Assembly: GCA_964507445.1 (NCBI GenBank)
Contig: CAZDQF010000009.1
Location: 124,001 to 188,000, forward strand
Origin: GCA-2683135 sp964507445
GTDB taxonomy: Bacteria; Planctomycetota; GCA-002687715
Length of the DNA: 64,000 nucleotides
Direction of reading: 5' to 3'
Below, in pieces: positions 45,742 to 56,140 of this stretch. The notes beneath the pieces are model-generated. The model was not told the DNA's origin and did no database searches. It saw nothing but the letters and a program-made list of their open reading frames with translations. Each line of letters starts with the position of its first letter. Within the stretch, counting starts at the first letter, position 1. The translations under genes were made by a program, and so were the position numbers.

Positions 45742-46595
45742 CACAGCATCAACAGCGGGACGTCACGCATCTCCACGGCGATGGGGTAGGCGAGCCCGTG
45801 CATGGCGTGCTGGTCCTCGTCCTTGGTGTTCATCACCAGCAGGTCCGCGTTGTGCTTGTGGACGAGCTCGCGCCACGTCTCGAGCCGGTGCCCGAAGGTC
45901 ACCTCCGCCGCCACGGTGACGGGGACGCCGGCTTCCTTGAGGGCGGCGTCGCAGGTGGCGATGTAGTCTCCCGGGTCCTTCAAGAGGCGCGCCTTCAGCG
46001 CCTCGGTGGTGGCGGTCGTGTCCAGCTCGGGGATCTTGGAGATGGCGTCCTCGTAGCGGGCGAACACCGCGTCATCCTCCACGTGGCACAACGCCAGGGT
46101 GCCTTCGGGGCTCGTGTACCGAAGCGCCGTGTTGATGAGCCGCCCGTCTCCCGTGAGGTGATCCGTCATGACCATCACCGTCTCCGTGCCCCGCTCTTCC
46201 ATGGCGTCGGCGTGATCGGCGGCCGGGTGTGGCGCCACCAGCACCGGATAGCTGGTGGCCTGCGTGAGCACGTCGAGAGTCTCCCCGAGGGTCGAGGCCC
46301 AGCGTCGATTCGGACTCCCCACATGCCTGTGGGTGCACACCAGGTCCGGGTGGTCCTCTTCGAGATGCGTCAGCAGCTCGTCGATGGAGGCGAAGGAGTC
46401 TGAGGGCATCTCCGTCCACCGAACGTTGGCCCCCAGCACCTTGAGGAAGCCGCGGAGCCGGGCCGCGTACGCGGTTACGGTGGAGGCGTCGCCGTCGGCG
46501 ACCACCGCCACCGATGTGACACTCACGTCCTCGCGCTGGAACGGCTGCTTGGTCGCCGACTTGAACAGGCTCTCGAACTGGTCCACCTTGTCCAT
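45741..46595 (-). CDS. Universal stress protein with two Usp domains
   Basis: 284 residues forming two UspA-like halves (about 20-130 and 138-284). The second half shows TVMVMTDHLTGDGRLINTAL and HKHNADLLVMNTKDEDQ, but the ATP-binding GxxGS-type loop is not clear, so nucleotide binding is uncertain. It is coupled to the NhaD/ArsB-type transporter by a TGATG overlap, a pairing that suggests regulation or salt/pH stress. Confidence 0.85.
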   Translation of the reverse strand: MDKVDQFESLFKSATKQPFQREDVSVTSVAVVADGDASTVTAYAARLRGFLKVLGANVRWTEMPSDSFASIDELLTHLEEDHPDLVCTHRHVGSPNRRWASTLGETLDVLTQATSYPVLVAPHPAADHADAMEERGTETVMVMTDHLTGDGRLINTALRYTSPEGTLALCHVEDDAVFARYEDAISKIPELDTTATTEALKARLLKDPGDYIATCDAALKEAGVPVTVAAEVTFGHRLETWRELVHKHNADLLVMNTKDEDQHAMHGLAYPIAVEMRDVPLLML

Positions 46596-46669
46596 GACGA
46601 GCTGATCCTACCGGCGGCGCTCCGTCAGCGGCAACCGGCGAGGGCAGCGAGGCCGGGAGGGGTCCAGGC

Positions 46670-48082
46670 CTACTGCAGGGTCACCAGCAACGGCGTGGAG
46701 GCGCGGAGGTTGGAGTCCGCCACCTGGATGATGACGCCGACCACGGCGGGGAGCGCGGTGGGGACGGTGAAGGTCCAGGACGTGCTGCCCTTCGAATCGA
46801 GGGGCGTGTCCGACGGCACCGTGGAAGACCACAGGGGGAGGGGAGAGAGGGGCAGCGGGAGATAGACACCCTCGAAGCCGCCCACGGTCGGAGGCAGGAG
46901 GCCGGTGATCCGGGACGGGGCGCCGCCGGGGGTGTTGACCACCGCCGTGAGGTCCAGGAACAGCTGGAGCACGGCGGACGGGTCGCCTCCCGCCAGGTCT
47001 ATCCGTACTGCTCCGGGGGTGGTCTGGGCCGTGGGGCTGACGTCGATGAGCAGCGGCCGGTTGGTCATGTCCTTGGCCAGGAAGCAGATGCCGCTGGCGT
47101 TGGGGATCAACCCCGCGACCGTGGTGGGGTACACGCCGAGGGCGGTGCCGCCCTGCAGCCCGACGCCGTTGACGGTGGCGATGGTGCCGAATCCCTGGGT
47201 GGACACCACGGCGAGGTCGTTGAGACCGTCGTCCACCATCCAGAGGTTGGGAAAGGTGACGCCCGCGAAGCTGGTGAAGGTCCCTCCCGCGGGGTCGATC
47301 TGGAGGCCGTCCACCTCCGTGGCTCCGGAGTTGAGGCCGGCGTTGATGAACATCTGGTTGACCTCTCCCTCTGACAACACCAGCTGGGCCGCGCCCGTGA
47401 CGGTGGTGGCCACGTTGCCGGCCGTGTCCAGGGTGAACCCGGAGGACGGTACGCGGATGATGCCGCCGTCGTCGACCACGCCGGTGGAGAGGTTCACGGC
47501 CCCCGTGAAGGTGATGTAGAGGTCGCCGGAGACCGGGTCCATGGTGAACCCGTTGATGTCCAGGTTGTTGGGGTTCACGCACGGGCAGAGGAGGTCCAGC
47601 ACCTGCGCCTTGGTGAGGAACTTGTCGTGGGTCCCGTCCGGCTTGAACCGCACGATCTCGGCGTCCTGGATGGCCCCGGAGGCGAAGATCCCGGCGGGTC
47701 CCGTGTCGGACGAGATGCTGACGTAGAAGTCGAACAGGCTCGGTGGGCTCGGTGCGGTGGCGGGGAGGTGGATGGCGTTGAGGTTGCCGATCACCCCGTC
47801 CGTGTAACTGCCGTCGTTGTCGTCGTCACCTGCGAAGGTGCTCCAGGTGCTCCGGTCCATGAGGCCGTAGGCGTCGCCCCCGGGGGAGACGCAGAGGATG
47901 CCGTCGTTGTCGATGATGGCCGCGTTGTTGGTGGCGGCGGGTCCGGAGCCGGCGCTGTCGATGGTGGAGGCCACCAGGGCCTGGGGGCTCCACAGCACCG
48001 TCGCGGGTCCGATGTATGAGGACCCCTGGGCGAAGAGCCCGGAGGCGAGGGCGGCGAGACAGAGCAGGAGGCTTGCGCGCAT
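46670..48082 (-). CDS. Secreted protein of unknown function with beta-propeller-like and Ig-like parts
   Basis: 470 residues. Signal peptide MRASLLLCLAALASGLFA. The main body has repeated GFTMDPVSGDLYITFTG-type and VDGLQIDPAGGTFTSFAG-type segments that look like beta-propeller blades. The C-terminal 90 residues resemble a small adhesive domain (WTFTVPTALPAVVGVIIQVA ending LLVTLQ), like that ending the 254-residue protein at 59872-60636. No catalytic motif is seen. Start ATG is clear; it stands alone with about 100 bases to the asparaginase gene. Confidence 0.8.
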   Translation of the reverse strand: MRASLLLCLAALASGLFAQGSSYIGPATVLWSPQALVASTIDSAGSGPAATNNAAIIDNDGILCVSPGGDAYGLMDRSTWSTFAGDDDNDGSYTDGVIGNLNAIHLPATAPSPPSLFDFYVSISSDTGPAGIFASGAIQDAEIVRFKPDGTHDKFLTKAQVLDLLCPCVNPNNLDINGFTMDPVSGDLYITFTGAVNLSTGVVDDGGIIRVPSSGFTLDTAGNVATTVTGAAQLVLSEGEVNQMFINAGLNSGATEVDGLQIDPAGGTFTSFAGVTFPNLWMVDDGLNDLAVVSTQGFGTIATVNGVGLQGGTALGVYPTTVAGLIPNASGICFLAKDMTNRPLLIDVSPTAQTTPGAVRIDLAGGDPSAVLQLFLDLTAVVNTPGGAPSRITGLLPPTVGGFEGVYLPLPLSPLPLWSSTVPSDTPLDSKGSTSWTFTVPTALPAVVGVIIQVADSNLRASTPLLVTLQ

Positions 48083-48195
48083 GGTGGGGCTCCGGTGAGC
48101 GGTGGCGGACGACGGACAGGTGGGGGGTGATCACCTCCAGTCTACGGCAACCGGGCGGCTGGTTGCGACGGTTGTTCCCGTCCTCCGGGGGAACT

Positions 48196-49233
48196 TCAGA
48201 GGATGGCCCGTCGCGGGTCGTCCGGCAGGGTTATCTCGCCGCGCAGGTCCGATTCCATGGCGGTCTTCACGTCATCTGGCGGGAGACCCTGTCCCAGCAG
48301 CCAGAAGAGCTTGGTCATGGCCGCCTCCACGGTCATGTCGTGACCGGAGATGGCCCCCGCCCGGGCGAGGGCGGCGCCGGCGGCGTAGGACTCCAGGTTC
48401 ACGGAGCCCCGGACGCACTGGGTGCAGACCACGACCACCACACCACGTCCCGTGGCCTCCTCGATCGCGCTCCAGAGGGCCGCCTCCGTGGGCGCGTTAC
48501 CCACCCCGAACGCCTCCAGCACGACCCCCTGGGTCGGTTCCCGGAGCACCTCCCTGAGCACGCGGCCCTCCATCCCCGGGAACAATCGCATGGCGGCCAC
48601 GTGGGCGTGCTCCAGGGGCGTCACCGTGAGGGGGCCGGCGGCGGGGGGCCGGATCCGCGCCTTGTAGAGGGTGAGGTGGACGCCGCCGTGTCCCAGGGCC
48701 GGGTAGTTGGGGGACTCGAACGCGTCCAGGTCGTCGGCGCTGACCTTGGTGGAGCGGTTCCCGCGCAGGATGGACCCGTTGAACAGCAGCATCACCTCGG
48801 CGGCAGCGAGGTGCTCGTGTCCCGCCACCATGAGGGCGTCGATGACGTTGTCCCGGGCGTCGCTGCGGATCTCGCAGAGGGGGATCTGGGAGCCGGTGAT
48901 GATGATCGGCTTGTCGAGCCCATCCAGCATGAAGGACAGCGCAGAGGCGGTGTACGCCATGGTGTCGGTCCCGTGGAGCACCACGAACCCGTCGAATTCC
49001 TGGTGGTCCCGGATCTCCTCCGCCAACCGCTGCCAGTGGGCGGGCCCCACGTCGCTGGAGTCCAGCAGGGGGTCCCAATCCGACACCTGGATCGTGGGCA
49101 GCTCCTCCTGGTCTTCGTGGAGGTGCTCCAGCTGGTGGCGCAGGTACCCGGCCTCCGGCCCGTAGACCGCACCCTGCCGGCGCATGCCGATGGTGCCCCC
49201 GGTGTAGATGACGTAAACGCGCTTGCGGGCCAT
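48196..49233 (-). CDS. Type I L-asparaginase
   Basis: 345 residues from MARKRVYVIYTGGTIGM. The two catalytic threonine motifs are present: YTGGTIGM near 9-16 and VLHGTDTMAYTASAL near 84-98 (TDT). The Ser/Lys part (GNRSTKVSADDLDAF) also fits the family. It hydrolyses asparagine to aspartate and ammonia in the cytoplasm. A longer frame from 49266 (GTG, MDRFVPRQ) exists but has no better ribosome binding site. Confidence 0.93.
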   Translation of the reverse strand: MARKRVYVIYTGGTIGMRRQGAVYGPEAGYLRHQLEHLHEDQEELPTIQVSDWDPLLDSSDVGPAHWQRLAEEIRDHQEFDGFVVLHGTDTMAYTASALSFMLDGLDKPIIITGSQIPLCEIRSDARDNVIDALMVAGHEHLAAAEVMLLFNGSILRGNRSTKVSADDLDAFESPNYPALGHGGVHLTLYKARIRPPAAGPLTVTPLEHAHVAAMRLFPGMEGRVLREVLREPTQGVVLEAFGVGNAPTEAALWSAIEEATGRGVVVVVCTQCVRGSVNLESYAAGAALARAGAISGHDMTVEAAMTKLFWLLGQGLPPDDVKTAMESDLRGEITLPDDPRRAIL

Positions 49234-49388
49234 CCGGAGAGCTTGCCTGGGGACAAAGCGGTCCACAAGGACCGGTTTTCTCGGCCGTCCTCGAGGAACC
49301 CGCTATTTGGGGTGAAGCTCCCGTGCCGACAATTCTATAGAGGGATGCCCGGTGTCTTGTTCCGACCCCTCGCAGGGTGGTCAGTCGT

Positions 49389-50456
49389 ATGGAATTGCTC
49401 AATCTCGATCGCATGCGTTCCCAGGTGCGGGGTTACGGCCCCCTCCCGACGGTGGTCCGGGAGTTCCTGGACGGCTCCGACGTGTCCGAGCTGGAGATCA
49501 TCCACGCCCTCCGAGACGTCTTCGGCATGAAGGACAGCGTCGGCCTGGGGGACACCCCCTGGTGGCAACACGCCGTGGCCGTAGCCCGCGGAGCGGCCCT
49601 GGTGAGCCGGGTTCGGGAAGGCGCCGACGAGCGGGCCGCGTTCGTGGCCGGGCTCCTGCACGACGTCGGTCACCTGATCATGCTGCACGTGGACCCGGAC
49701 GGGTTGCATCGGGTCCTCACCCGCCAGCAGCAGGGAGACCCGTTCCTGGCCATCGAGCGGGACCTCTACGGCGTGGATCACGTTCACATCAGCGAGCAGC
49801 TGGCCCTTCGCTGGGAGCTCGGTGACGACGTGGTGGACGCCATCCGGCTCCATCACGACCCGGCCGCGTCCATGGCGCCCACGGTGGCCGCCGTGGTCCT
49901 GGCGGATGCCTGGGCGCAGCTGCTGGGTCACGGATACGACTTCCCCGTGGGCGGACTCTCCTTGCGGGCCGACGACGCGGCCTCCTGCCTCGATCTCCTT
50001 TGGAGCGAGCAGCTGGAGTTGATCCGCAGGATGGACGGTGAGTTCAGGGAGCTCTGCCGTTCCTTCGGAGTCACGGACGACCCCCTCTCAGGTGGACCGG
50101 GGGGCCGTAAGGCCATCTGGGTTTCCATGCACGGTGGCGCTCCGACCCCCTTGGGCAAACTCCTGCTGCAACAGCGGGGATACGACCTGATCCACGTGGG
50201 CATCTCCGAGCCCCTGGAGGCCTGCGACCATGGGCTGGTGCTGGTGGACTCGCCCTGGGCAGAGCCCGGTGACCTGCTGGAGCTGCTCAAGGACCTCAAG
50301 CCCGGGGCCAACGCTCCGGTGGCGGTCATGTCCGACATGCGCACCGGGCGTACCCTGCGGCATCGGGACCCGGTCACGGGGATCTGCGGCATCCCGCGCT
50401 CGTTCTCAGCCTTCGACATCCGGTGGCTCGAGAACCACCTGGCGACTCTCGGATAG
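49389..50456 (+). CDS. HDOD domain protein with C-terminal receiver-like region
   Basis: 355 residues. About 10-230 is the HDOD fold (QHAVAVARGAALVSRVREG; FVAGLLHDVGHLIMLHVDPD; DAIRLHHDP), an HD-like helical domain used in signalling, motility and stress. From about 240 the sequence resembles a degenerate receiver domain (IWVSMHGGAPTPLGKLLLQQ; HGLVLVDSPWAEPGDLLELL; PVAVMSDMRTGRTL). It probably transduces a signal; whether the receiver is phosphorylated is unclear. A GTG at 49377 would add four residues. It is the first of two plus-strand genes, 9 bases before the hydrolase. Confidence 0.8.
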   Translation: MELLNLDRMRSQVRGYGPLPTVVREFLDGSDVSELEIIHALRDVFGMKDSVGLGDTPWWQHAVAVARGAALVSRVREGADERAAFVAGLLHDVGHLIMLHVDPDGLHRVLTRQQQGDPFLAIERDLYGVDHVHISEQLALRWELGDDVVDAIRLHHDPAASMAPTVAAVVLADAWAQLLGHGYDFPVGGLSLRADDAASCLDLLWSEQLELIRRMDGEFRELCRSFGVTDDPLSGGPGGRKAIWVSMHGGAPTPLGKLLLQQRGYDLIHVGISEPLEACDHGLVLVDSPWAEPGDLLELLKDLKPGANAPVAVMSDMRTGRTLRHRDPVTGICGIPRSFSAFDIRWLENHLATLG

Positions 50457-50465
50457 CATCCGGGG

Positions 50466-51269
50466 GTGTTCATCCCCGCCCATGAGATCGTCGGCGAGGG
50501 CGCCGACCGCACGGTCTGGGTGCTCCATGGGATCTTCGGCTCCCGCGCCAACTGGAAGGGCTTCGCCCGTCGGTTCGTCGTCGCTCATCCCGGCACTCGG
50601 GTGGTGTTGGTTGACCTCCGCGGCCACGGCGGGTCCCGGTCAGCGCCTCCGCCGCACACCATGACGGCCTGCGCCGCGGATCTCTCGGCCCTGGAGAGCG
50701 CTCTCGGAGCAGGTCCGGACGCCCTCTGGGGGCACTCGTTCGGAGGCAAGGCGGCCTTGACCTGGCTCCGGGAGAGCGGCGGCGGCGGGGCGCGGCAGGT
50801 GTGGGCCCTGGACTCACCGCCCGGGTCCGGGGCCGCCGGGGGCGGAGACCCGGTCAGCTCCGAGGTCGGCAGGACCCTGCGGGTGGTGGAGGCGTTGCCG
50901 TTGCCGCTGCAGCGACGAACCGATGCTCAGCGTGGGCTGTTGGAGGCCGGATTGTCCCGCGCCGTGGCCGGCTGGATGTCCACCAATCTGGTGCGAGGGG
51001 ACGACGGCTACCGGTGGCACTTCGACACCGACGCCCTCGGGCCTCTGCTGGAGGACTACTGGGCGGAAGACCTGTGGCCTACCGCCGAGCACCCGCCTGG
51101 TGGGGTCGCCGTCCATTGTGTCCGGGCCGAGCGAAGCGACCGTTGGACCACGGCGGACCTTCGGCGCCTGGAGGGCTTGGAGCACGTGCACCTGCTGAGA
51201 GGCGCCGGTCACTGGTTGCACGTGGACGCGCCGGAGGCGCTGATGGAGTTACTCGCTCAGCCGTTCTGA
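50466..51269 (+). CDS. Alpha/beta-hydrolase (YbfF-like)
   Basis: 267 residues with GTG start. Oxyanion loop LHGIFGSRANW near 20-30, VVLVDLRGHGGS, nucleophile elbow GHSFGGK with Ser near 96, and catalytic His in GAGHWLHVDAP near 248. Such proteins are esterases or thioesterases of unknown natural substrate. Its 3' end overlaps the convergent adenosyltransferase gene by 13 bases. Confidence 0.85.
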   Translation: MFIPAHEIVGEGADRTVWVLHGIFGSRANWKGFARRFVVAHPGTRVVLVDLRGHGGSRSAPPPHTMTACAADLSALESALGAGPDALWGHSFGGKAALTWLRESGGGGARQVWALDSPPGSGAAGGGDPVSSEVGRTLRVVEALPLPLQRRTDAQRGLLEAGLSRAVAGWMSTNLVRGDDGYRWHFDTDALGPLLEDYWAEDLWPTAEHPPGGVAVHCVRAERSDRWTTADLRRLEGLEHVHLLRGAGHWLHVDAPEALMELLAQPF

Positions 51270-51820
51270 CCCGGCTGCCACAGCACGTCCTTCTTGCCGC
51301 CGTCGTTGGCCAGCCGAGCCCACACGAACAGCAGGTCCGAGAGCCGGTTGAGGTAGCGCACCACCTCCGGGTTGACGGTCTCGCCGTCCACCTCGGTCAA
51401 TTCCACCACCAGCCGCTCCGCTCGTCGGCAGACCGTGCGAGCCAGGTGCAGCCACGCAGACCCGCGGGTGCCCCCGGGCAGGACGAACGACTCCAGGGGT
51501 TCCAGGACCTCGTTCGCTTCGTCGATCCAGCCCTCGAGGCGTCCCGTGTACGTGGCGGTGATGCGCAGCCGTTCACCGGCGGCCCCGGGGACGCACAGGT
51601 CGGCGCCCACGTCGAACAGGTCGTTCTGAACGGTGAGGATTCGCGTGGCCAGGGGAGCGGCCACGTCCTCCGTGAGCATCAGGCCGAGGACGGAGGAGAG
51701 CTCGTCCACGGTGCCGTAGGACTGGATGCGGACGTGGTGCTTCCGGAGTCGGGTTCCGTCTCCCAGGTCGGTGGACCCGTCGTCACCCTTCTTGGTGTAG
51801 ATGCGGCTGAGGCGAACCAT
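51257..51820 (-). CDS. Cob(I)alamin adenosyltransferase (PduO type)
   Basis: 187 residues from MVRLSRIYTKKGDDGSTDLG, the hallmark N-terminal ATP-binding motif. DELSSVLG, the Arg/Glu helix (CRRAERLVVELTEVD) and YLNRLSDLLFVWAR confirm the family. It transfers the adenosyl group to corrinoid to make coenzyme B12. A GTG two codons upstream (51826) is an alternative start. Solitary; no other B12 genes adjoin. Confidence 0.95.
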   Translation of the reverse strand: MVRLSRIYTKKGDDGSTDLGDGTRLRKHHVRIQSYGTVDELSSVLGLMLTEDVAAPLATRILTVQNDLFDVGADLCVPGAAGERLRITATYTGRLEGWIDEANEVLEPLESFVLPGGTRGSAWLHLARTVCRRAERLVVELTEVDGETVNPEVVRYLNRLSDLLFVWARLANDGGKKDVLWQPGQNG

Positions 51821-51842
51821 GGTCACATCATAGCGACAAAGA

Positions 51843-52400
51843 TCAGCCTTCGAAGGTGGGGAGCATGGGGCCGGCCTCCGCCAGGGTGGGCGCGTCCCGG
51901 TCCTTGTCCGAGAGGACCGGATCGGAGATGGGCCAGGGGATGCCGATCTCCGGGTCGTCCCACCGGATCGCCAGCTCCGCCGAGGGGTCGTAGAAGGCCG
52001 TGCACTTGTACTCGAACTCGGCGTACTCGCTGAGGACGCAGAACCCGTGGGCGAAGCGCGGCGGGATCCAGATCTGCTTGTGGTTCTCCGCGGTCAGCTC
52101 CACTGCGACGTGGGCCCCGAAGGTGGGAGAGCCCACGCGGATGTCTACCGCCACGTCGTAGACGCTGCCCGAGACGACCCGCACCAGCTTGCCTTGGGCG
52201 GAGTCCCCGGTCTGGGTGTGCAGTCCGCGCAGGATGCCCTTGGCGGAACGCGAGTGGTTGTCCTGCACGAAGGGCAGGTCGATGCCGTGCTCTGCGTAGC
52301 GGTCCTGACGCCAGGTTTCCAGGAAGAACCCGCGGTGGTCGCCGTGGACCGTTGGCTCGAGAAGCAGGACACCTTTGAGTGCGGTCTCGGTTACTCTCAT
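51843..52400 (-). CDS. rfbC: dTDP-4-dehydrorhamnose 3,5-epimerase
   Basis: 185 residues of the cupin-type RmlC/RfbC family. Catalytic His is in GILRGLHTQ near 61 and the Tyr is in FEYKCTAFYDP; DHRGFFLETWRQDRYAEHG and FAHGFCVLSEY are typical. It makes dTDP-4-dehydro-L-rhamnose for surface polysaccharides. No rfbA/B/D genes adjoin. It is divergent from the acyl-CoA synthetase with only 14 bases between starts. Confidence 0.95.
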   Translation of the reverse strand: MRVTETALKGVLLLEPTVHGDHRGFFLETWRQDRYAEHGIDLPFVQDNHSRSAKGILRGLHTQTGDSAQGKLVRVVSGSVYDVAVDIRVGSPTFGAHVAVELTAENHKQIWIPPRFAHGFCVLSEYAEFEYKCTAFYDPSAELAIRWDDPEIGIPWPISDPVLSDKDRDAPTLAEAGPMLPTFEG

Positions 52401-52414
52401 GGCGAGGTCATCTT

Positions 52415-54037
52415 ATGGAACCGATCCACGGCGTCACCCAGGGGGAGTTGATCGCGCGTCTGGGGGCGGTCCACGGCGATCGCGACGGCTTGATCTACCC
52501 CGAGCGTGCTCTGAGCTGGAGCTACGCGGAGCTGGACGGGCGCAGCGTCGCCCTGGCCCGGGGCCTCGTGGCTCTGGGCGTCGGTCCCGGTGACCACGTC
52601 TGCGTCTGGGCGGACAACCGACCCGACTGGATCGCCTTCCAGTTCGCTCTGGCCCGGATCGGCGCCGTGCTGGTGACGGCGAACACGGCCCTGACGACTC
52701 CCGAGATCGGGTTCCTGCTGCGCCAGAGCAAGAGCCGCATGGTGATCTGCGCCCCTGGTCGCGACGGTGATGAGTATCTACAGGCGCTGGCTGAGCTGCG
52801 GGCCGCTGGGGAGCTCCCGAGGCTCGAGCACGTGGTGGTCATGGAGGGGGAGGACACGGACGGCACCATCAGCGTGGCGGACCTGATGACGGCTGGGGAG
52901 GAGGTGCCCGCGGGGGCGGTCCATGATCGGTGCCGCGCGACCCCGGCGGACGCGCCGGCCAACATCCAGTACACCTCGGGGACCACCGGCTTCCCCAAGG
53001 GGGTGGTGCTCTCCCATCGCAACCTGGTGGAGAACGCCTACGCCGGGGCCGTGGCCTTCGGCGCCAGAATGGACGACCGGGTCCTCCTCATGGTGCCCCT
53101 GTTCCACTGCTTCGGTTGCTCCGTGGTGGTCCTGGGGGCCATGACCTTCGGGGCGCCCATGATCGCGGTGCAACGCTTCGATCCGCGGGCCGTGCTGGAT
53201 GTCGTGGAGGCTGGTTCCCCGACCCTCATCCACGGCGTCCCGGCCATGTTCCAGGTGATCCTGGCGCAGCCGGATCTGGCGCAGCGAGACCTGTCCTCCC
53301 TGCGTGGCGGCATCGTCGCCGGAGCCATGTGCCCGGTGCCGCTCATGCGGAGGATCCAGGATCACATGGGCGTCGCCGGGATCGCGTGCGGCTACGGCAT
53401 GACGGAGGCGTCGCCGGGGATCTCCCTGTCGCATCGGGACGCGCCGGCGGAGCAGCGGTTGGGGTCCGTGGGCTTCGCCTATCCGGGGGTGGAGATCCGG
53501 GTGGTGTCGCGAGAGACCGGGGAGCCGTGTCCTGCGGGGGAGGTGGGTGAGATCCAGGTCGACGGTCCCAACGTCATGCTGGGGTACCACGATGACCCGG
53601 AGAGCACCGCCGCGGTGACCGCCTCCGACGGCTGGCTGCGGACAGGAGACCTGGGCCGCGTGGACCCTGGTTCCGGCGTGCTCAAGATCTCCGGCCGCAT
53701 CAAGGAGCTGATCATCCGCGGCGGCGAGAACATCTTCCCCGGAGAGGTGGAGGACGCGTTGCGGGCCCACGACGGGGTGGCGGACGCCGCCGTGTTCGCG
53801 GTCCCGGATCAGCGCCTCGGGGAGGAGGTGGCGGCGGCTGTCATCAGGATGCCCGGCGCCGAGGTGGACGAGGCGGAGCTCGGTGTCTGGCTGGAGGCTC
53901 GCATTGCGTCCTTCAAGCGACCCCGTCGATGGCTGTTCGTGCGAGGGTTCCCGCTCACCGGGTCCGGGAAGGTGCGGAAGTTCAAGTTGGCGGAGATGGC
54001 TCAGGCGGCGGACGGCGGAGGCTCGGCGCCCGAGTAG
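52415..54037 (+). CDS. Acyl-CoA synthetase (AMP-forming, long-chain type)
   Basis: 540 residues. AMP-binding P-loop YTSGTTGFPKGVVLSHRN near 182-199, GYGMTEASPG near 338, WLRTGDLG near 413, and the catalytic Lys in TGSGKVRKFK near 525. It activates a carboxylic acid, probably a fatty acid, to the CoA ester. A GAGG site lies eight bases before the ATG. It converges with the ABC-2 permease gene three bases away. Confidence 0.92.
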   Translation: MEPIHGVTQGELIARLGAVHGDRDGLIYPERALSWSYAELDGRSVALARGLVALGVGPGDHVCVWADNRPDWIAFQFALARIGAVLVTANTALTTPEIGFLLRQSKSRMVICAPGRDGDEYLQALAELRAAGELPRLEHVVVMEGEDTDGTISVADLMTAGEEVPAGAVHDRCRATPADAPANIQYTSGTTGFPKGVVLSHRNLVENAYAGAVAFGARMDDRVLLMVPLFHCFGCSVVVLGAMTFGAPMIAVQRFDPRAVLDVVEAGSPTLIHGVPAMFQVILAQPDLAQRDLSSLRGGIVAGAMCPVPLMRRIQDHMGVAGIACGYGMTEASPGISLSHRDAPAEQRLGSVGFAYPGVEIRVVSRETGEPCPAGEVGEIQVDGPNVMLGYHDDPESTAAVTASDGWLRTGDLGRVDPGSGVLKISGRIKELIIRGGENIFPGEVEDALRAHDGVADAAVFAVPDQRLGEEVAAAVIRMPGAEVDEAELGVWLEARIASFKRPRRWLFVRGFPLTGSGKVRKFKLAEMAQAADGGGSAPE

Positions 54038-54040
54038 GGC

Positions 54041-55070
54041 CTACTCCCAGCGGAAGATCCGCAGGGCGAGGAGGAAGCAGCCCAGACCCCAGGCGGCCAG
54101 CACGCCGATCTGGGGGAGGCAGTGAATCAGCCCCTCGCCGTCCAGCATGATGGCGCGGAGCGCGTCGTTGAGGGCGGTGAGGGGCAGCGCCCGACACAAC
54201 GGATGCAGGGCTTCGGGGAAGCGTTCGTAGGAGAAGAACACCCCCGAGCACAGCCACATGGGGATCATGGTCAGGTTGATGATGTTGGAGACCGTCTCCA
54301 TGCGGCGAGCGCGGGCCGCCACCAGCAGACCGAGGCCCGCGAAGCCCACGGCGGACCCCAGGCAGAGGACGGTGAACAAGAGGAACGACCCCTCGAACGG
54401 CACCCCCAGGGCCCACAGGCCGAACACGGTGAGGATCCCCACCTCGAGCACCAGGAACACCACCCGGGCGCTGATGAACGACGCCAGATAGGACCACCGG
54501 GGCATGGGCGTGATGAGCATGCGTCGCAGCAGCTTCTTCTGCCGCTGTTCCACGAGGAAGAAGCCGATGCCCCACAGGCCCGTGCCGATGATGTTCATGC
54601 CGATGAGGCCGGGGAAGAGGAAGTCGATGTAGCGGGTCCCCACGGCGGTGACCTCCTCCACGCGGGCGACGGGACCATCCCCCCGCAGCGGCGCTTGCAG
54701 CGCGTCCCGGACCCGCAGCCGGGCCAGGGTGGCGTCGGAGCGGGCCTCATCCAGGCGGATCACCGGCGGGCTGCCCGGCTCTACCAGGGCGTCCAGGTTG
54801 CCGCGGGCCAACTCCCGGGTGGCCGCCTCCAGGTCGCTGAAGTTCTTCACCTCGATGCCGTCACCGTCCATGAGGACGCGGCTCAGCTCGCCGCCCGTGT
54901 CCTCCATGACGCCGACGGCGGAGCTGGCCACTCCGCGGTTCGTGAAGGCGAAGGCCAGGATCACCGCCATCACCAGGGGGAACGCGAAGATCCAGAACAT
55001 GGCCTCCGGTTCACGCAGGAACAGGAGCACCCGGACCCGGGTGAGCTCGAAGAGGGGGCTGCGGTGCGGG

Positions 55071-55078
<8 letters not shown>
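54041..55078 (-). CDS. ABC-2 type transporter permease
   Basis: 345 residues: an N-terminal membrane helix (FWIFAFPLVMAVILAFAF), an extracytoplasmic region to about 175, then five helices (GLIGMNIIGTGLWGIGFFLV; RVVFLVLEVGILTVFGLWAL; GSAVGFAGLGLLVAARA). The layout matches ABC-2/DrrB-type exporters. It overlaps the ATPase gene by eight bases. Substrate unknown; these export lipids, drugs or polysaccharide. Confidence 0.9.
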
Positions 55079-55988
<910 letters not shown>

Positions 55989-56140
55989 GGTGGTTCCTGG
56001 GGACGGCGGGGCTGCGAGCGCCGCCGCCCCCCGGATGTTCGAAATCTACATGGTCCGGCAGCGTTCGTCGCGCGGCTCGTGCCGATTTCATTGTGCCCTC
56101 GGTCTGGCCCCGCCGACGGGTTAGTCTCTCAATCTCATCC

